Numbered from the stretch's first letter, positions 29,486-38,603 are shown. The stretch is DNA of 64,000 nt from Pseudomonas paracarnis (GCF_904063055.1 NZ_CAJFCN010000006.1:62001-126000); one strand, 5' to 3'. Made by a program: numbers and translations. Notes: generated by a model from the sequence alone, not told the origin.

Positions 29486-31099
29486 ATGCCAACCATTGAA
29501 ACCCTGATCGACCCCAACAGCCCAGCCTTCGCGCAAAACCGTGAAGCCATGCTGGCGTGCATCGCCCAACTGCGCCAACTGGAACACGGCCTGCTGGCCA
29601 AGGCCCAGGAAGCCAAGCCCAAGTTCGACAAGCGCGGCCAATTGCTGCCCCGTGAGCGCCTCAACCTGCTGCTGGACCCCGGCGCGCCGTTCCTGGAGCT
29701 GGCCAGCCTGGCCGGCTACAAGCTCCACGACGACAAGGACGGCAGCGCCGCCGGTGGCGGGCTGATCGCCGGCATCGGCTATGTCAGCGGCGTGCGCATG
29801 CTGGTGGTGGCCAACAACAGCGCGATCAAAGGCGGCACCATTTCCCCTTCCGGGCTGAAGAAATCTCTGCGCCTGCAACAGATCGCCATGGAGAACAAAC
29901 TGCCGGTGGTGACCCTCGCCGAAAGCGGCGGCGCCAACCTCAACTACGCCGCCGAGATTTTCGTCGAAGGCGCGCGCAGCTTTGCCAACCAGGCCCGCAT
30001 GTCCGCCATGGGCTTGCCGCAGATTACCGTGGTGCACGGCTCGGCCACGGCCGGCGGTGCGTATCAGCCGGGCCTGTCGGATTACGTGGTGGTGGTGCGC
30101 GGCAAGGCCAAGCTGTTCCTCGCCGGGCCACCGTTGCTCAAGGCCGCCACTGGCGAAGTCGCCACCGATGAAGAACTGGGGGGTGCGCAGATGCACGCGC
30201 AAACCGCCGGCACCGCTGAGTACCTGGCCCAAGACGATGCCGACGGCGTGCGCATCGTGCGTGAAATTGTGGGCCTGCTGCCCTGGAATGATCGCTTGCC
30301 GCACGCACCACAACGCGCTTATCGCGAACCGCTGTATCCGATTGAAGAGCTGTTGGGGCTGATCCCCGATGACCCGAAAAAACCCTACGACGTGCGCGAG
30401 ATCCTGGCGCGCCTGGCTGACGGTTCCAACCTGCTGGAATTCAAGGGCGAGTTCGACCCCCACACCGTCTGTGCCCATCTGCATATCCAGGGGCGCGCCG
30501 TGGGAGTGATCGGCAATAACGGCCCCATCACGCCGAAGGGCGCGAGCAAAGCCGCGCAGTTTATCCAGCTGTGCGACCAAAGCCGCACGCCGCTGCTGTT
30601 TTTGCACAACACCACCGGCTTCATGGTGGGCACCGAGTCGGAACAGCAAGGGGTAATCAAGCACGGCGCGAAGATGATCCAGGCGGTGGCCAATGCCCGG
30701 GTGCCTAAACTCACCATCGTGGTCGGTGGCTCCTACGGTGCCGGCAACTACGCAATGTGCGGCCGCGGCCTCGACCCACGCTTTATCTTCGCCTGGCCCA
30801 ACAGCCGCACGGCAGTGATGGGCGGCGCACAGGCCGGTAAGGTGCTGCGCATTGTCACCGAGGCCAAGCAACTCAAGGATGGCCTGGTGCCCGACCCCAA
30901 GGTGCTCGACATGCTCGAACAGGTCACCGCGCAGAAGCTCGACAGCCAGTCCACCGCCCTCTACGGCAGCGCCAACCTGTGGGACGACGGGCTGATTGAT
31001 CCACGGGACACCCGCACCTTGCTCGGTTTTTTGCTGGATATCTGTCACGAAGCCGAACTGCGGCAACTGCAACCGAACACCTTCGGCGTGGCGCGCTGA
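29486..31099 (+). CDS. atuC: AtuC, geranyl-CoA carboxylase beta (carboxyltransferase) subunit
   Basis: A 537-aa carboxyltransferase of the acyl-CoA carboxylase beta family. With AtuF it carboxylates the gamma-methyl group of cis-geranyl-CoA to isohexenylglutaconyl-CoA. N-terminal (LAESGGANLNYAAE, GSATAGGAYQPGLSDY) and C-terminal (HNTTGFMVGTESEQQG, GGSYGAGNYAMCGR) crotonase-like halves are both intact. Methylcrotonyl-CoA carboxylase beta (LiuB) is the close paralogue; the atu operon context decides. The ATG at 29486 comes four bases after the atuB stop. Confidence 0.92.
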   Translation: MPTIETLIDPNSPAFAQNREAMLACIAQLRQLEHGLLAKAQEAKPKFDKRGQLLPRERLNLLLDPGAPFLELASLAGYKLHDDKDGSAAGGGLIAGIGYVSGVRMLVVANNSAIKGGTISPSGLKKSLRLQQIAMENKLPVVTLAESGGANLNYAAEIFVEGARSFANQARMSAMGLPQITVVHGSATAGGAYQPGLSDYVVVVRGKAKLFLAGPPLLKAATGEVATDEELGGAQMHAQTAGTAEYLAQDDADGVRIVREIVGLLPWNDRLPHAPQRAYREPLYPIEELLGLIPDDPKKPYDVREILARLADGSNLLEFKGEFDPHTVCAHLHIQGRAVGVIGNNGPITPKGASKAAQFIQLCDQSRTPLLFLHNTTGFMVGTESEQQGVIKHGAKMIQAVANARVPKLTIVVGGSYGAGNYAMCGRGLDPRFIFAWPNSRTAVMGGAQAGKVLRIVTEAKQLKDGLVPDPKVLDMLEQVTAQKLDSQSTALYGSANLWDDGLIDPRDTRTLLGFLLDICHEAELRQLQPNTFGVAR

Positions 31100-31175
31100 T
31101 CATTCCCACGCTCCACGTGGGTGATCGTTCCCACGCTCCGCGTGGGAATGCAAACCAGGACGCTCCGCGTCCCAA
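31100..31175. repeat. Short CCCACGCTCC-CGTGGG repeat cluster
   Basis: Between atuC and atuD, units such as TTCCCACGCTCCACGTGGG and TTCCCACGCTCCGCGTGGGA occur twice, followed by a partial GACGCTCCGCGTCC. Each folds into a small hairpin. It may stabilise or attenuate the polycistronic message. Confidence 0.7.
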
Positions 31176-31192
31176 CAGGGAGAACAATAAAA

Positions 31193-32350
31193 ATGATCTT
31201 CACCCAGGAACACCAGGAACTGCGCCGCACCGTGCGCGCCTTCGTCGACCGCGAGATCAACCCGTACGTGGATGAATGGGAAAAAGCCGGGCGCTTTCCC
31301 ATTCACGAGATCTTCCGCAAAGCCGGCGACCTCGGCCTGCTGGGCATCTCCAAACCGGAAAAATTCGGCGGCATGGGTTTGGACTACAGCTATTCCATCA
31401 TCGCCGCCGAAGAGTTCGGCACCATCCGCTGCGGCGGCATCCCCATGTCCATTGGTGTGCAGACCGATATGTGCACCCCGGCCCTGGCGCGCTTCGGCTC
31501 CGATGAACTGCGCGAAGAGTTCCTGCGCCCGGCCATCAGCGGCGAACAGGTCGGCTGCATCGGTGTCTCGGAAACCGGTGCCGGCTCCGACGTGGCCGGG
31601 CTCAAGACCCATGCGCGCAAGGATGGCGACGACTATGTGATCAATGGCAGCAAGATGTGGATCACCAATTCGCCCAGCGCCGACTTCATCTGCCTGCTCG
31701 CCAACACCTCGGACGACAAGCCGCATATCAACAAATCCCTGATCATGGTGCCGATGAACAGCCCCGGCATCAGTGTCAGCCCGCCGTTGGAAAAACTCGG
31801 CATGCACAGCTCCGAGACCGCCCAGGTGTTTTTCGACGACGTGCGCGTGCCGCAACGCAACCGCATCGGCCACGAGGGCGCGGGCTTCATGATGCAGATG
31901 TTGCAGTTCCAGGAAGAACGCCTGTTTGGCGCGGCCAATATGATCAAGGGCCTGGAGTACTGCATCGACAGCACCATCGAATACTGCAAGGAGCGCCAGA
32001 CCTTCGGCAAGGCGCTGATCGACAACCAGGTGATCCACTTCCGCCTGGCGGAACTGGCCACCGAAATCGAATGCCTGCGCGCCTTGGTCTACCAGGCCAC
32101 CGAGCAATACATCAAAGGCCAGGACGTCACGCGACTGGCCTCCATGGCCAAGCTCAAAGCCGGGCGCCTGGGCCGTGAGGTCAGCGACAGTTGCCTGCAA
32201 TATTGGGGCGGCATGGGCTTCATGTGGGACAACCCGGTGGCCCGCGCCTATCGCGACGTGCGCCTGGTGTCGATTGGCGGCGGTGCCGACGAAATCATGC
32301 TGGGCATCATCTGCAAACTGATGGGCACCCTGCCCGGTAAAAAGCCATGA
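31193..32350 (+). CDS. atuD: AtuD, citronellyl-CoA dehydrogenase (acyl-CoA dehydrogenase family)
   Basis: A 385-aa FAD-dependent acyl-CoA dehydrogenase, expected to oxidise citronellyl-CoA to geranyl-CoA. The signatures GCIGVSETGAGSDVAGLKTHA and QYWGGMGFMWDNPVARAYRD are present, and the mid-region WITNSPSADF contacts flavin. The start ATG at 31193 follows GGGAGAA. It overlaps atuE by four bases (ATGA), so the two are translationally coupled. Confidence 0.92.
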   Translation: MIFTQEHQELRRTVRAFVDREINPYVDEWEKAGRFPIHEIFRKAGDLGLLGISKPEKFGGMGLDYSYSIIAAEEFGTIRCGGIPMSIGVQTDMCTPALARFGSDELREEFLRPAISGEQVGCIGVSETGAGSDVAGLKTHARKDGDDYVINGSKMWITNSPSADFICLLANTSDDKPHINKSLIMVPMNSPGISVSPPLEKLGMHSSETAQVFFDDVRVPQRNRIGHEGAGFMMQMLQFQEERLFGAANMIKGLEYCIDSTIEYCKERQTFGKALIDNQVIHFRLAELATEIECLRALVYQATEQYIKGQDVTRLASMAKLKAGRLGREVSDSCLQYWGGMGFMWDNPVARAYRDVRLVSIGGGADEIMLGIICKLMGTLPGKKP

Positions 32351-33108
32351 ACACCTTGCTGCTCGAAGCCCACAACGGCGTGCTCCACGTCACCCTCAAC
32401 CGGCCTGAATGCCGCAATGCGATGAGCCTTGAAATGGTCAAAGAGCTACGTACGGTACTGGCGCAGTTGGACAGCCAGGTGCGCGCCGTGGTGATCAGCG
32501 GCGCGGGCGGGCATTTTTGTGCGGGGGCCGATGTGAAGGATCTGGTCGGCGCGGGGGATCAACTGCAAGCGTTGAACCGCGCGTTTGGGACCTTGCTGCA
32601 AGAGGTGGAGGCGCTGACGCAGGTGGTGATCGTGGTGCTGCAAGGCGCGGTGCTGGGCGGTGGGTTCGGGCTGGCGTGCGTGAGTGATATTGCGATTGCA
32701 CAGGGCCAGGCGCAATTCGGCTTGCCGGAAACCCGCCTGGGCTTGTTGCCGGCGCAGATTGCGCCCTTTGTGGTCAAGCGTATTGGCTTGACCCAGGCGC
32801 GGCGCCTGGCGCTGACGGCGGCGCGGTTTGATGGGATTGAGGCTGGGCGGTTGGGGGTGGTGCATTTTGTCGAGCACGACGCCCAGGCATTGGCGCAGCG
32901 GGTGGATGAGGTGTTGGGGCAGGTGTTGCAGTGTGCGCCGGGGGCCAATGCACGAACCAAAGCCTTGTTGTTGGCCAGTGTGGATGAGCCCCTTGAGACC
33001 GTGCTGGATCGCGGGGCGCAGTGGTTTGCCGAGGCGGTGAGGAGTGAGGAAGGGGTTGAGGGGACGCAGGCGTTTGTGCAGAAGCGAAAGCCGAGTTGGT
33101 CTCGATGA
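32347..33108 (+). CDS. atuE: AtuE, isohexenylglutaconyl-CoA hydratase (crotonase family)
   Basis: A 253-aa enoyl-CoA hydratase/isomerase. The oxyanion-hole segments are ISGAGGHFCAGADVKDL and GAVLGGGFGLACVSDIAIA. Glu in LPETRLGLLPAQIAPF sits near the usual catalytic position. In the pathway it hydrates isohexenylglutaconyl-CoA before the lyase step. Its start overlaps the atuD stop. The last 25 or so codons drift in composition and run directly into a REPIN. Confidence 0.9.
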   Translation: MNTLLLEAHNGVLHVTLNRPECRNAMSLEMVKELRTVLAQLDSQVRAVVISGAGGHFCAGADVKDLVGAGDQLQALNRAFGTLLQEVEALTQVVIVVLQGAVLGGGFGLACVSDIAIAQGQAQFGLPETRLGLLPAQIAPFVVKRIGLTQARRLALTAARFDGIEAGRLGVVHFVEHDAQALAQRVDEVLGQVLQCAPGANARTKALLLASVDEPLETVLDRGAQWFAEAVRSEEGVEGTQAFVQKRKPSWSR

Positions 33109-33110
33109 CG

Positions 33111-33177
33111 CCATCGCAGGCAAGCCAGCTCCCACAGGGGAACACATTTCAAATGTGGGAGCTGGCTTGCCTGCGAA
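33111..33177. repeat. REPIN between atuE and atuF
   Basis: CATCGCAGGCAAGCCAGCTC and its inverted partner GAGCTGGCTTGCCTGCGA flank a 27-base centre in which CACATTT and AAATGTG also pair, giving an almost uninterrupted hairpin. It starts three bases after the atuE stop. Confidence 0.85.
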
Positions 33178-33217
33178 GAGGCCCCAACACACGCCACATT
33201 CATCAAGGGATAACCCA

Positions 33218-35101
33218 ATGCCCGCATTCAGCAAGATCCTGATCGCCAACCGCGGCGAAATCGCCTGCCGCATCCAGCGCACTGCCCAGGCCCTGGGCTA
33301 CCGCACCGTGGCCGTGTACAGCGACGCGGATACCGACGCCCTGCACGTGCAGATGGCCGACGAAGCCGTACACATCGGCCCGGCGCCCGTCCACCAGTCC
33401 TACCTGAACACAGAGGCCATCCTCGCCGCCGCCCAACTGACCGGCGCCGACGCCATTCACCCCGGCTACGGCTTCCTCTCGGAAAACCCCGACTTCGCCC
33501 GCGCCTGCCTGCAGGCCACGCTCACCTTCATCGGCCCCAGCGCCGAAGCGATCGAACTGATGGGCAGCAAACGCCTGTCCAAACTCGCCATGCTCGACGC
33601 CGGCGTACCTTGCATCGCCGGCTACCAAGGCAGTGCCCAGGACGATGCCACCCTGCAACAGGAAGCCGAACGCATCGGCTTCCCGCTGATGATCAAGGCC
33701 AGCGCCGGTGGCGGTGGACGAGGCATGCGTCTGGTGCATCAGCGCGAACAGCTGCTGGAGCAACTGCGCACCGCACGCTCGGAAGCCATGAATGCGTTCG
33801 GCAGCGACGAGTTGATCCTCGAACAGGCGTTGATCGACCCGCGCCACGTGGAAGTGCAACTGTTCGGCGACAGCCATGGCAACCTCATCTACCTCGGCGA
33901 GCGCGACTGTTCGATCCAGCGCCGCCATCAGAAAGTCATTGAAGAAGCGCCCTGCCCCGTGATGACGGCCGATCTGCGCCAGGCCATGGGCGAAGCCGCG
34001 CTCAAGGCCGGGCGGGCGGTGAACTATGTAGGTGCCGGCACCGTGGAGTTTCTGCTCGACCGCAACGGCCAGTTCTATTTCCTGGAAATGAACACGCGCC
34101 TGCAAGTCGAACACCCCGTCACCGAGATGATTACCGGCCTCGACCTGGTGGACTGGCAGTTGCAGATCGCCGCCGGCCAACCGCTGCCACTCACCCAATC
34201 ACAGGTAACCCTGACCGGCCACGCCATGGAAGTGCGCCTGTACGCCGAAGACCCGGCCCAGGGCTTCCTGCCGCAAACCGGTGACGTGTTGCGTTGGGAA
34301 CCAGCCCCCGGCGTACGCATCGACCATGGATTGCTTGAAGGCCAAACCGTCAGCCCGTTCTACGACCCAATGCTGGGCAAGATCATCGCCCACGGCGCCA
34401 GCCGCGAAGAAGCCCGGCGAAAACTGCTGCGGGCCGTGGAAGACAGTGTATTACTGGGGGTAGCGACCAATCAGCGCTTGCTCATCGACCTGCTCAAGCA
34501 CCCGGACTTTATCAACGGCGACTTCAGCACGGGCTTGATCGCCGAACACTTCAGCGTCATCTCACAGCAGACGGCGACCGCTGAACAGCTCTCGCTGGCC
34601 GCCGCGCTGTTTTATCAACACAGCGCCAACCAGCACCCCCAAACACTCGCGCGCTGGCGCAACACGGCGAATGTCCCCGCCACGTACCGCCTGGAGGTCA
34701 ACGGCCAACTCCACAGTGTCAGCGTTGACGACCTGCAACTCACCACCGACGGCCGCCACGCCAGCCTGGTCATCAACGGTATCCGCCGCCGCACCGCCTA
34801 TCACCTGGACGGCAACCGGCTATGGCTGCCAGGGCTGACCGTCACCGACCGCACCCAGCAAGTCGCCAGCCGCCAGGCCGACGCCAGCAGCGGTACGGTC
34901 CAGGCGCCCATGGACGGCGCCATCGTCGATATACGGGTGTGCGTCGGTGAGGCCGTCAGCAAAGGCCAACTGTTGCTGGTGCTCGAAGCGATGAAAATGG
35001 AGCACCCGTTGAAGGCCGGCATCGATGGCACCGTCAAGGAGATGCGCGTCATGACGGGCGATCAGGTGCGCAACCGTCAGGTTTTGCTGGAGATCGAATA
35101 A
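33218..35101 (+). CDS. atuF: AtuF, geranyl-CoA carboxylase alpha (biotin carboxylase/carrier) subunit
   Basis: A 627-aa biotin-dependent subunit. It has an N-terminal biotin carboxylase with ATP-grasp (KILIANRGEIACR at about 6-18, GGGGRGM glycine loop near 166, biotin carboxylase signature EMNTRLQVEHPVTE). The C-terminal biotinyl domain has EAMKMEHP, with the biotinylated Lys593. With AtuC it forms geranyl-CoA carboxylase. Methylcrotonyl-CoA carboxylase alpha is the look-alike; the operon decides. It is the last gene of the cluster here: no atuG or atuH follows. Confidence 0.92.
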   Translation: MPAFSKILIANRGEIACRIQRTAQALGYRTVAVYSDADTDALHVQMADEAVHIGPAPVHQSYLNTEAILAAAQLTGADAIHPGYGFLSENPDFARACLQATLTFIGPSAEAIELMGSKRLSKLAMLDAGVPCIAGYQGSAQDDATLQQEAERIGFPLMIKASAGGGGRGMRLVHQREQLLEQLRTARSEAMNAFGSDELILEQALIDPRHVEVQLFGDSHGNLIYLGERDCSIQRRHQKVIEEAPCPVMTADLRQAMGEAALKAGRAVNYVGAGTVEFLLDRNGQFYFLEMNTRLQVEHPVTEMITGLDLVDWQLQIAAGQPLPLTQSQVTLTGHAMEVRLYAEDPAQGFLPQTGDVLRWEPAPGVRIDHGLLEGQTVSPFYDPMLGKIIAHGASREEARRKLLRAVEDSVLLGVATNQRLLIDLLKHPDFINGDFSTGLIAEHFSVISQQTATAEQLSLAAALFYQHSANQHPQTLARWRNTANVPATYRLEVNGQLHSVSVDDLQLTTDGRHASLVINGIRRRTAYHLDGNRLWLPGLTVTDRTQQVASRQADASSGTVQAPMDGAIVDIRVCVGEAVSKGQLLLVLEAMKMEHPLKAGIDGTVKEMRVMTGDQVRNRQVLLEIE

Positions 35102-35175
35102 CGCCCCTAGGCGGAACTACAGGGCCGGGCTACGCTCTATCCCCATCAGGAAGGGACGAGTACGGGAACCTGCAC

Positions 35176-35718
35176 ATGCCTCATTGGCTGATTATTGACC
35201 TTGAAGCCACAACGGATGACGGCGGCTGGCCCGTGACGGAGATGGAAGTCATCGAGATCGGTGCCAGCCTGGTCAACCGCCAGGGCCGCGAACTGGACCA
35301 CTTCCAGCGCTTTGTGCGGCCCTTGCGCCGGCCATTGCTGACACCCTTTTGCCGCAAACTCACCCATATCACCCAGGCCAATATCGACATGGCCGCGCCG
35401 ATCACCGAGGTGTGGCCGCTGTTCGAGCGCTGGCTGGGCCAACATCAGCCACGCCTGGAAGGCTGGGCCAGCTGGGGTGACTATGATCGCGTGCAGCTTG
35501 AGCTGGAGTGGCAGCGCCATGGCCTCTCCAGCGCCTTGGGCGACACGCCGCATGTGAACCTCAAGCAACGCTTTGCCAAGGCCCGGCGCCTGGACAAGCC
35601 GCTGGGGCTCAATGGTGCGCTGCAATTGGCCGGAATGCAGTTCAATGGCCAGCAGCATCGCGCCCTGGAGGATGCACGCAACACCGCGCGCCTGCTGCCA
35701 CTGATTTTGCCGGTCTAG
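35176..35718 (+). CDS. DEDDh 3'-5' exonuclease, Eri1-like
   Basis: A 180-aa RNase T/DnaQ-superfamily nuclease. Exo I is IIDLEATTDD (catalytic Asp8 and Glu10), Exo II is near SWGDYDR, and Exo III is the HRALEDARN block with catalytic His and Asp. The compact single-domain form resembles Eri1/KapD-like exonucleases that trim RNA 3' ends. Substrate unknown. It is monocistronic, with its ATG 74 bp after atuF. Confidence 0.85.
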   Translation: MPHWLIIDLEATTDDGGWPVTEMEVIEIGASLVNRQGRELDHFQRFVRPLRRPLLTPFCRKLTHITQANIDMAAPITEVWPLFERWLGQHQPRLEGWASWGDYDRVQLELEWQRHGLSSALGDTPHVNLKQRFAKARRLDKPLGLNGALQLAGMQFNGQQHRALEDARNTARLLPLILPV

Positions 35719-35791
35719 GCAGCGCTTGCAGCCTTGGGCATACTGGCCAGCCATTTTCCTTTGTTGCTACCCACCTGCACCAACGAAATCC

Positions 35792-35884
35792 TGTGGCGAG
35801 CAAGCTTGCTTGCGCTGGGGTGCGAAGCGCCCCCAAAAAACGGGGACTGCTACGCAGTCAACGGGAGCAAGCTCCCTCGCCACA
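35792..35884. repeat. REP-type inverted repeat of a second family
   Basis: TGTGGCGAGCAAGCTTGCTTGC on the left (shown here over 22 bases as two overlapping arms) and GGGAGCAAGCTCCCTCGCCACA-type sequence on the right form inverted arms. The core GTGGCGAG differs from the GTGGGAGC family elsewhere in the window. The gap between the exonuclease gene and ppnP holds nothing else visible. Confidence 0.7.
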
Positions 35885-35940
35885 GAAGCCCGCGCCTGCA
35901 GTGATGAGCGTAAGCATCCATCTTTTCCGAGGATTCACCC

Positions 35941-36225
35941 ATGTTCAAAGTCAACGAGTACTTCGACGGCACCGTCAAGTCGATCGCTTTCGGCACCGCA
36001 GAAGGGCCGGCGACCATCGGCGTGATGGCTCCGGGTGAATACGAATTCGGCACCGCCCAACGTGAAATCATGCACGTGGTCTCCGGCGCCCTGACCGTGA
36101 AGCTGCCTGACAGCAGCGACTGGGAAACCTTCGCCGCCGGCAGTCAGTTCCACGTACCGGCCAACAGCAAGTTCCAATTGAAGGTTGCGGTGGACACCGC
36201 CTACCTGTGTGAATACCGCGGCTAA
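35941..36225 (+). CDS. ppnP: PpnP, pyrimidine/purine nucleoside phosphorylase
   Basis: A 94-aa single-domain cupin of the former DUF1255 family, which phosphorolyses a broad range of nucleosides to free base and ribose-1-phosphate. Typical features are [11 protein letters not shown] at the start, the beta-strand core [19 protein letters not shown], and [13 protein letters not shown] near the end. The ATG follows GAGG at nine bases. It is monocistronic and ends at a strong terminator. Confidence 0.92.
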   Translation: MFKVNEYFDGTVKSIAFGTAEGPATIGVMAPGEYEFGTAQREIMHVVSGALTVKLPDSSDWETFAAGSQFHVPANSKFQLKVAVDTAYLCEYRG

Positions 36226-36241
36226 GCGGTACCCGGCACAC

Positions 36242-36276
36242 AAAAAAGCCCGTCTCCCACCAGACGGGCTTTTTTT
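36242..36276. terminator. Bidirectional intrinsic terminator between ppnP and the MOSC gene
   Basis: A6-GCCCGTCT, a 6-base loop, then AGACGGGC-T7: a perfect GC stem flanked by A and T runs, working on both strands for two convergent genes. The MOSC stop codon overlaps its edge. Confidence 0.93.
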
Positions 36277-37081
36277 ATTCCAACACCGTTACCGGCATGC
36301 CGACTTCCAGGCGCCCGATGCCATCGTTGACCAGGTTCTGGCCGAACATCGCGCCCTTTTCGGTCTTGCGGTAGGTTTCCAGTGTCGTGAAGGGCTCGCG
36401 ATCGGGGCTGCGCTCACCGGTCTGGGGGTCGATGGTGGTGAGGATGCACCGCGAACACGGCTTGACCACCCGAAACTCCATATCGCCGATGCGCAAGCGC
36501 TTCCAGCCGTCTTCGGCGAAGGCCTCGGCGCCTTCGATGACCAGGTTGGGACGAAAACGCAGCATCTCCATCGGGCGGCCGATCTTTACACACAAGTCGT
36601 CGAGGGAGCCCTGGCCGATCAACAGCAACGGGTAGCCGTCAGCGAAGCCGACCTTGTCGTCATCCTTGCCATAACCGGCTTCGGTGGTGCGCGCACGTTC
36701 CAGGGGCAGTTGCACCAGGCGCGTCGGCTTGCCAATGAACGCGCTGACCCAGGCCGCGGCCTCATCGCCAGCATCCGGCACGCGCAGAGTGTCACGCCAA
36801 ATGGTCACACCGCGCAGTTCGCTGGCGCTGCCCGGCAATGCCACATCCAGCGGCGCGTAGCCCGGCGAGCTCAGGGTCAGGCCCCCGCTGCTGTTCCACA
36901 ACGCCGAGAGCTGGCTCATCTTCGCCACGGCCCGCTGCGTCAGGAACCGCCCGCTGGCTTCATCCACCAGCATCCAGCGTCGATCCCCGTCCAACCCGAG
37001 TTTATCCAGCCCAATCTGCTGCAAAGTTTCGGCCTTGCCGGACTTCAAGGGGTAACGGTACAACGCGCTGAGACGCAGCAT
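36275..37081 (-). CDS. MOSC-domain protein, YcbX-like
   Basis: A 268-aa protein with an N-terminal MOSC beta-barrel domain (LSALYRYPLKSG) and a C-terminal MOSC domain. The motif KPCSRCILTTIDPQTG (about 209-224) contains the cysteine expected to bind a molybdenum-cofactor sulfur. YcbX in E. coli reduces N-hydroxylated base analogues with a reductase partner. No ferredoxin domain is fused here (E. coli YcbX has one), so an external electron donor would be needed. Unlinked to its neighbours. Confidence 0.85.
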   Translation of the reverse strand: MLRLSALYRYPLKSGKAETLQQIGLDKLGLDGDRRWMLVDEASGRFLTQRAVAKMSQLSALWNSSGGLTLSSPGYAPLDVALPGSASELRGVTIWRDTLRVPDAGDEAAAWVSAFIGKPTRLVQLPLERARTTEAGYGKDDDKVGFADGYPLLLIGQGSLDDLCVKIGRPMEMLRFRPNLVIEGAEAFAEDGWKRLRIGDMEFRVVKPCSRCILTTIDPQTGERSPDREPFTTLETYRKTEKGAMFGQNLVNDGIGRLEVGMPVTVLE

Positions 37082-37119
37082 GGGCCTGCCTTCCTAGGAA
37101 ACAAAGTGTCATCCTAAAG

Positions 37120-38055
37120 TCAGGCGGGCATTTCGTCCAACATCAGTCGCTGGCGCACCACGTCCACCAGCTTGTCCGGCTGGAATTTGGAGAGGAAATT
37201 GTCGCAGCCGACCTTCTTGACCATCGAATCATTGAAGCTGCCCGACAGCGAGGTGTGCATCACCACGTACAGACCGCGCAGGCGTGGGTCGTTGCGGATC
37301 TCGGTGGTGAGGCGGTAGCCATCCATCTCGGGCATTTCAGCGTCGGTAAAGATCATCAGCAGTTTGTCGGTCATGACTTGGCCACTGTCAGCCCAGGCCT
37401 TGAGCATGTTCAGTGCCTTGAGGCCGTCGCTGGCAATGTGCATCTTCACACCCAACTGGCCCAGGGTGTCACGCAGCTGCGACAACGCCACGTTGGAGTC
37501 ATCCACCAGCAGCACTTCGCGGCCACGGGCACGCTCCAGCACCGGGTCTTCAAGTTTGTCCCGGGAGACCTTGGCGTTGTAGGGCACGATCTCGGCGAGG
37601 ACTTTTTCCACGTCGATGATTTCCACCAGTTGCTCATCGACCTTGCTGATGGCGGTGAGGTAGTGCTGGCGACCGGCGCTGGTCGGCGGCGGCAGGATGG
37701 CTTCCCAGTTCATGTTGACGATGCGGTCGACGCCGCCCACCAGGAACGCCTGCACCGAGCGATTATATTCGGTGACGATAATGGTGCTGTTGGGGCCCGG
37801 CACCAAAGGACGCATACCGATGGCCTGGGACAGGTCGATCACCGGCAGGGTCTGGCCACGCAGGTTGACCACCCCACACACGAACGGGTGGCGCTGGGGC
37901 ATCAGGGTCAGCTTGGGCAACTGCAGCACTTCCTGCACTTTGAACACGTTGATCGCGAACAACTGCCGCCCGAAGAGGCGGAACATGAGAATTTCCAGGC
38001 GATTCTCACCCACCAATTGCGTGCGTTGATCTACCGTGTCGAGAATGCCGGCCAT
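37120..38055 (-). CDS. cheV: CheV, chemotaxis coupling protein with receiver domain
   Basis: A 311-aa fusion of a CheW-like coupling domain (about 15-160; GVVNLRGQTLPVIDL) and a C-terminal CheY-like receiver (about 178-305; LLVDDSN, phospho-acceptor Asp238 in IFTDAEMPEMDG). It links chemoreceptors to CheA and allows adaptation by phosphorylation. The ATG at 38055 has GGAG at a good distance. A sigma-28 promoter lies about 60 bp upstream, so it belongs to the late flagellar regulon although it is separate from the main che cluster. Confidence 0.94.
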   Translation of the reverse strand: MAGILDTVDQRTQLVGENRLEILMFRLFGRQLFAINVFKVQEVLQLPKLTLMPQRHPFVCGVVNLRGQTLPVIDLSQAIGMRPLVPGPNSTIIVTEYNRSVQAFLVGGVDRIVNMNWEAILPPPTSAGRQHYLTAISKVDEQLVEIIDVEKVLAEIVPYNAKVSRDKLEDPVLERARGREVLLVDDSNVALSQLRDTLGQLGVKMHIASDGLKALNMLKAWADSGQVMTDKLLMIFTDAEMPEMDGYRLTTEIRNDPRLRGLYVVMHTSLSGSFNDSMVKKVGCDNFLSKFQPDKLVDVVRQRLMLDEMPA

Positions 38056-38116
38056 TAAAAGCTCCTGGTGTACACGCCGCAGGCGCGTTGAAAGGGTGTG
38101 CAACTGTATAAGCACG

Positions 38117-38143
38117 TTATCGGCGGCAAGCGCCGGACCTTGA
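38117..38143 (-). promoter_or_regulatory. FliA (sigma-28) promoter of cheV
   Basis: On the minus strand TCAAG (38143-38139), 14 bases, then GCCGATAA (38124-38117) matches the Pseudomonas sigma-28 consensus TCAAGT-N12-GCCGATA to within one base of spacing. It is 62 bp before the cheV start. Confidence 0.75.
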
Positions 38144-38170
38144 CCCGAATAAAATGCCATGTAAATCCAT

Positions 38171-38189
38171 TGATGTCACACTGACATCA
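38171..38189. promoter_or_regulatory. Perfect 8-3-8 palindrome upstream of cheV
   Basis: TGATGTCA-CAC-TGACATCA is a perfect inverted repeat 116 bp upstream of cheV and just behind the sigma-28 promoter. It is a candidate operator for an unknown regulator. Confidence 0.45.
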
Positions 38190-38264
38190 TGCTTTACTGC
38201 CTAGGCCCCTGATGCTCTTTCAAGCCGCCTTGCGCGACAGTCGAATTGACGTGCAGTTCCACCA

Positions 38265-38283
38265 CATAGGGGATTCCCCTATG
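38265..38283. promoter_or_regulatory. Perfect 8-3-8 palindrome in the cheV/HPt-like gap
   Basis: CATAGGGG-ATT-CCCCTATG is a perfect inverted repeat in the 548-bp divergent gap (38056-38603). Apart from the cheV promoter and the other palindrome, nothing else is recognisable in this gap. Confidence 0.45.
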
Positions 38284-38603
38284 CGCAATCAGGCCCAACC
38301 TGATATTCGCGATATCTAATAGCCATTAATGTGACGCCATTCTCATTGCATGAATGGAGTCAGGCTTTTGTTTGCCATCCCCAGCCCTTGGCCCACGGGC
38401 CTTTCAGGCACTCACGTATCGGCAACTGAAGTCGTGTCATCCCGTACAACCGGGGCTACATACGACTTTCGTGAGCACTTCGCTAAACGTCCTACTGGAT
38501 TATCAGAATCGACCTACAAGTCCGAGCCGTATTTCAGCGCTAGTTTTACGTCATTCACCCGGTGCGACATCTCATCATCCGACCCTACGTTGCGGAGACC
38601 TGC

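Noticed and set aside
32446..33282. Minus-strand open frame opposite atuE
   Set aside because: It crosses a REPIN and is antisense to a crotonase-family gene with intact motifs.
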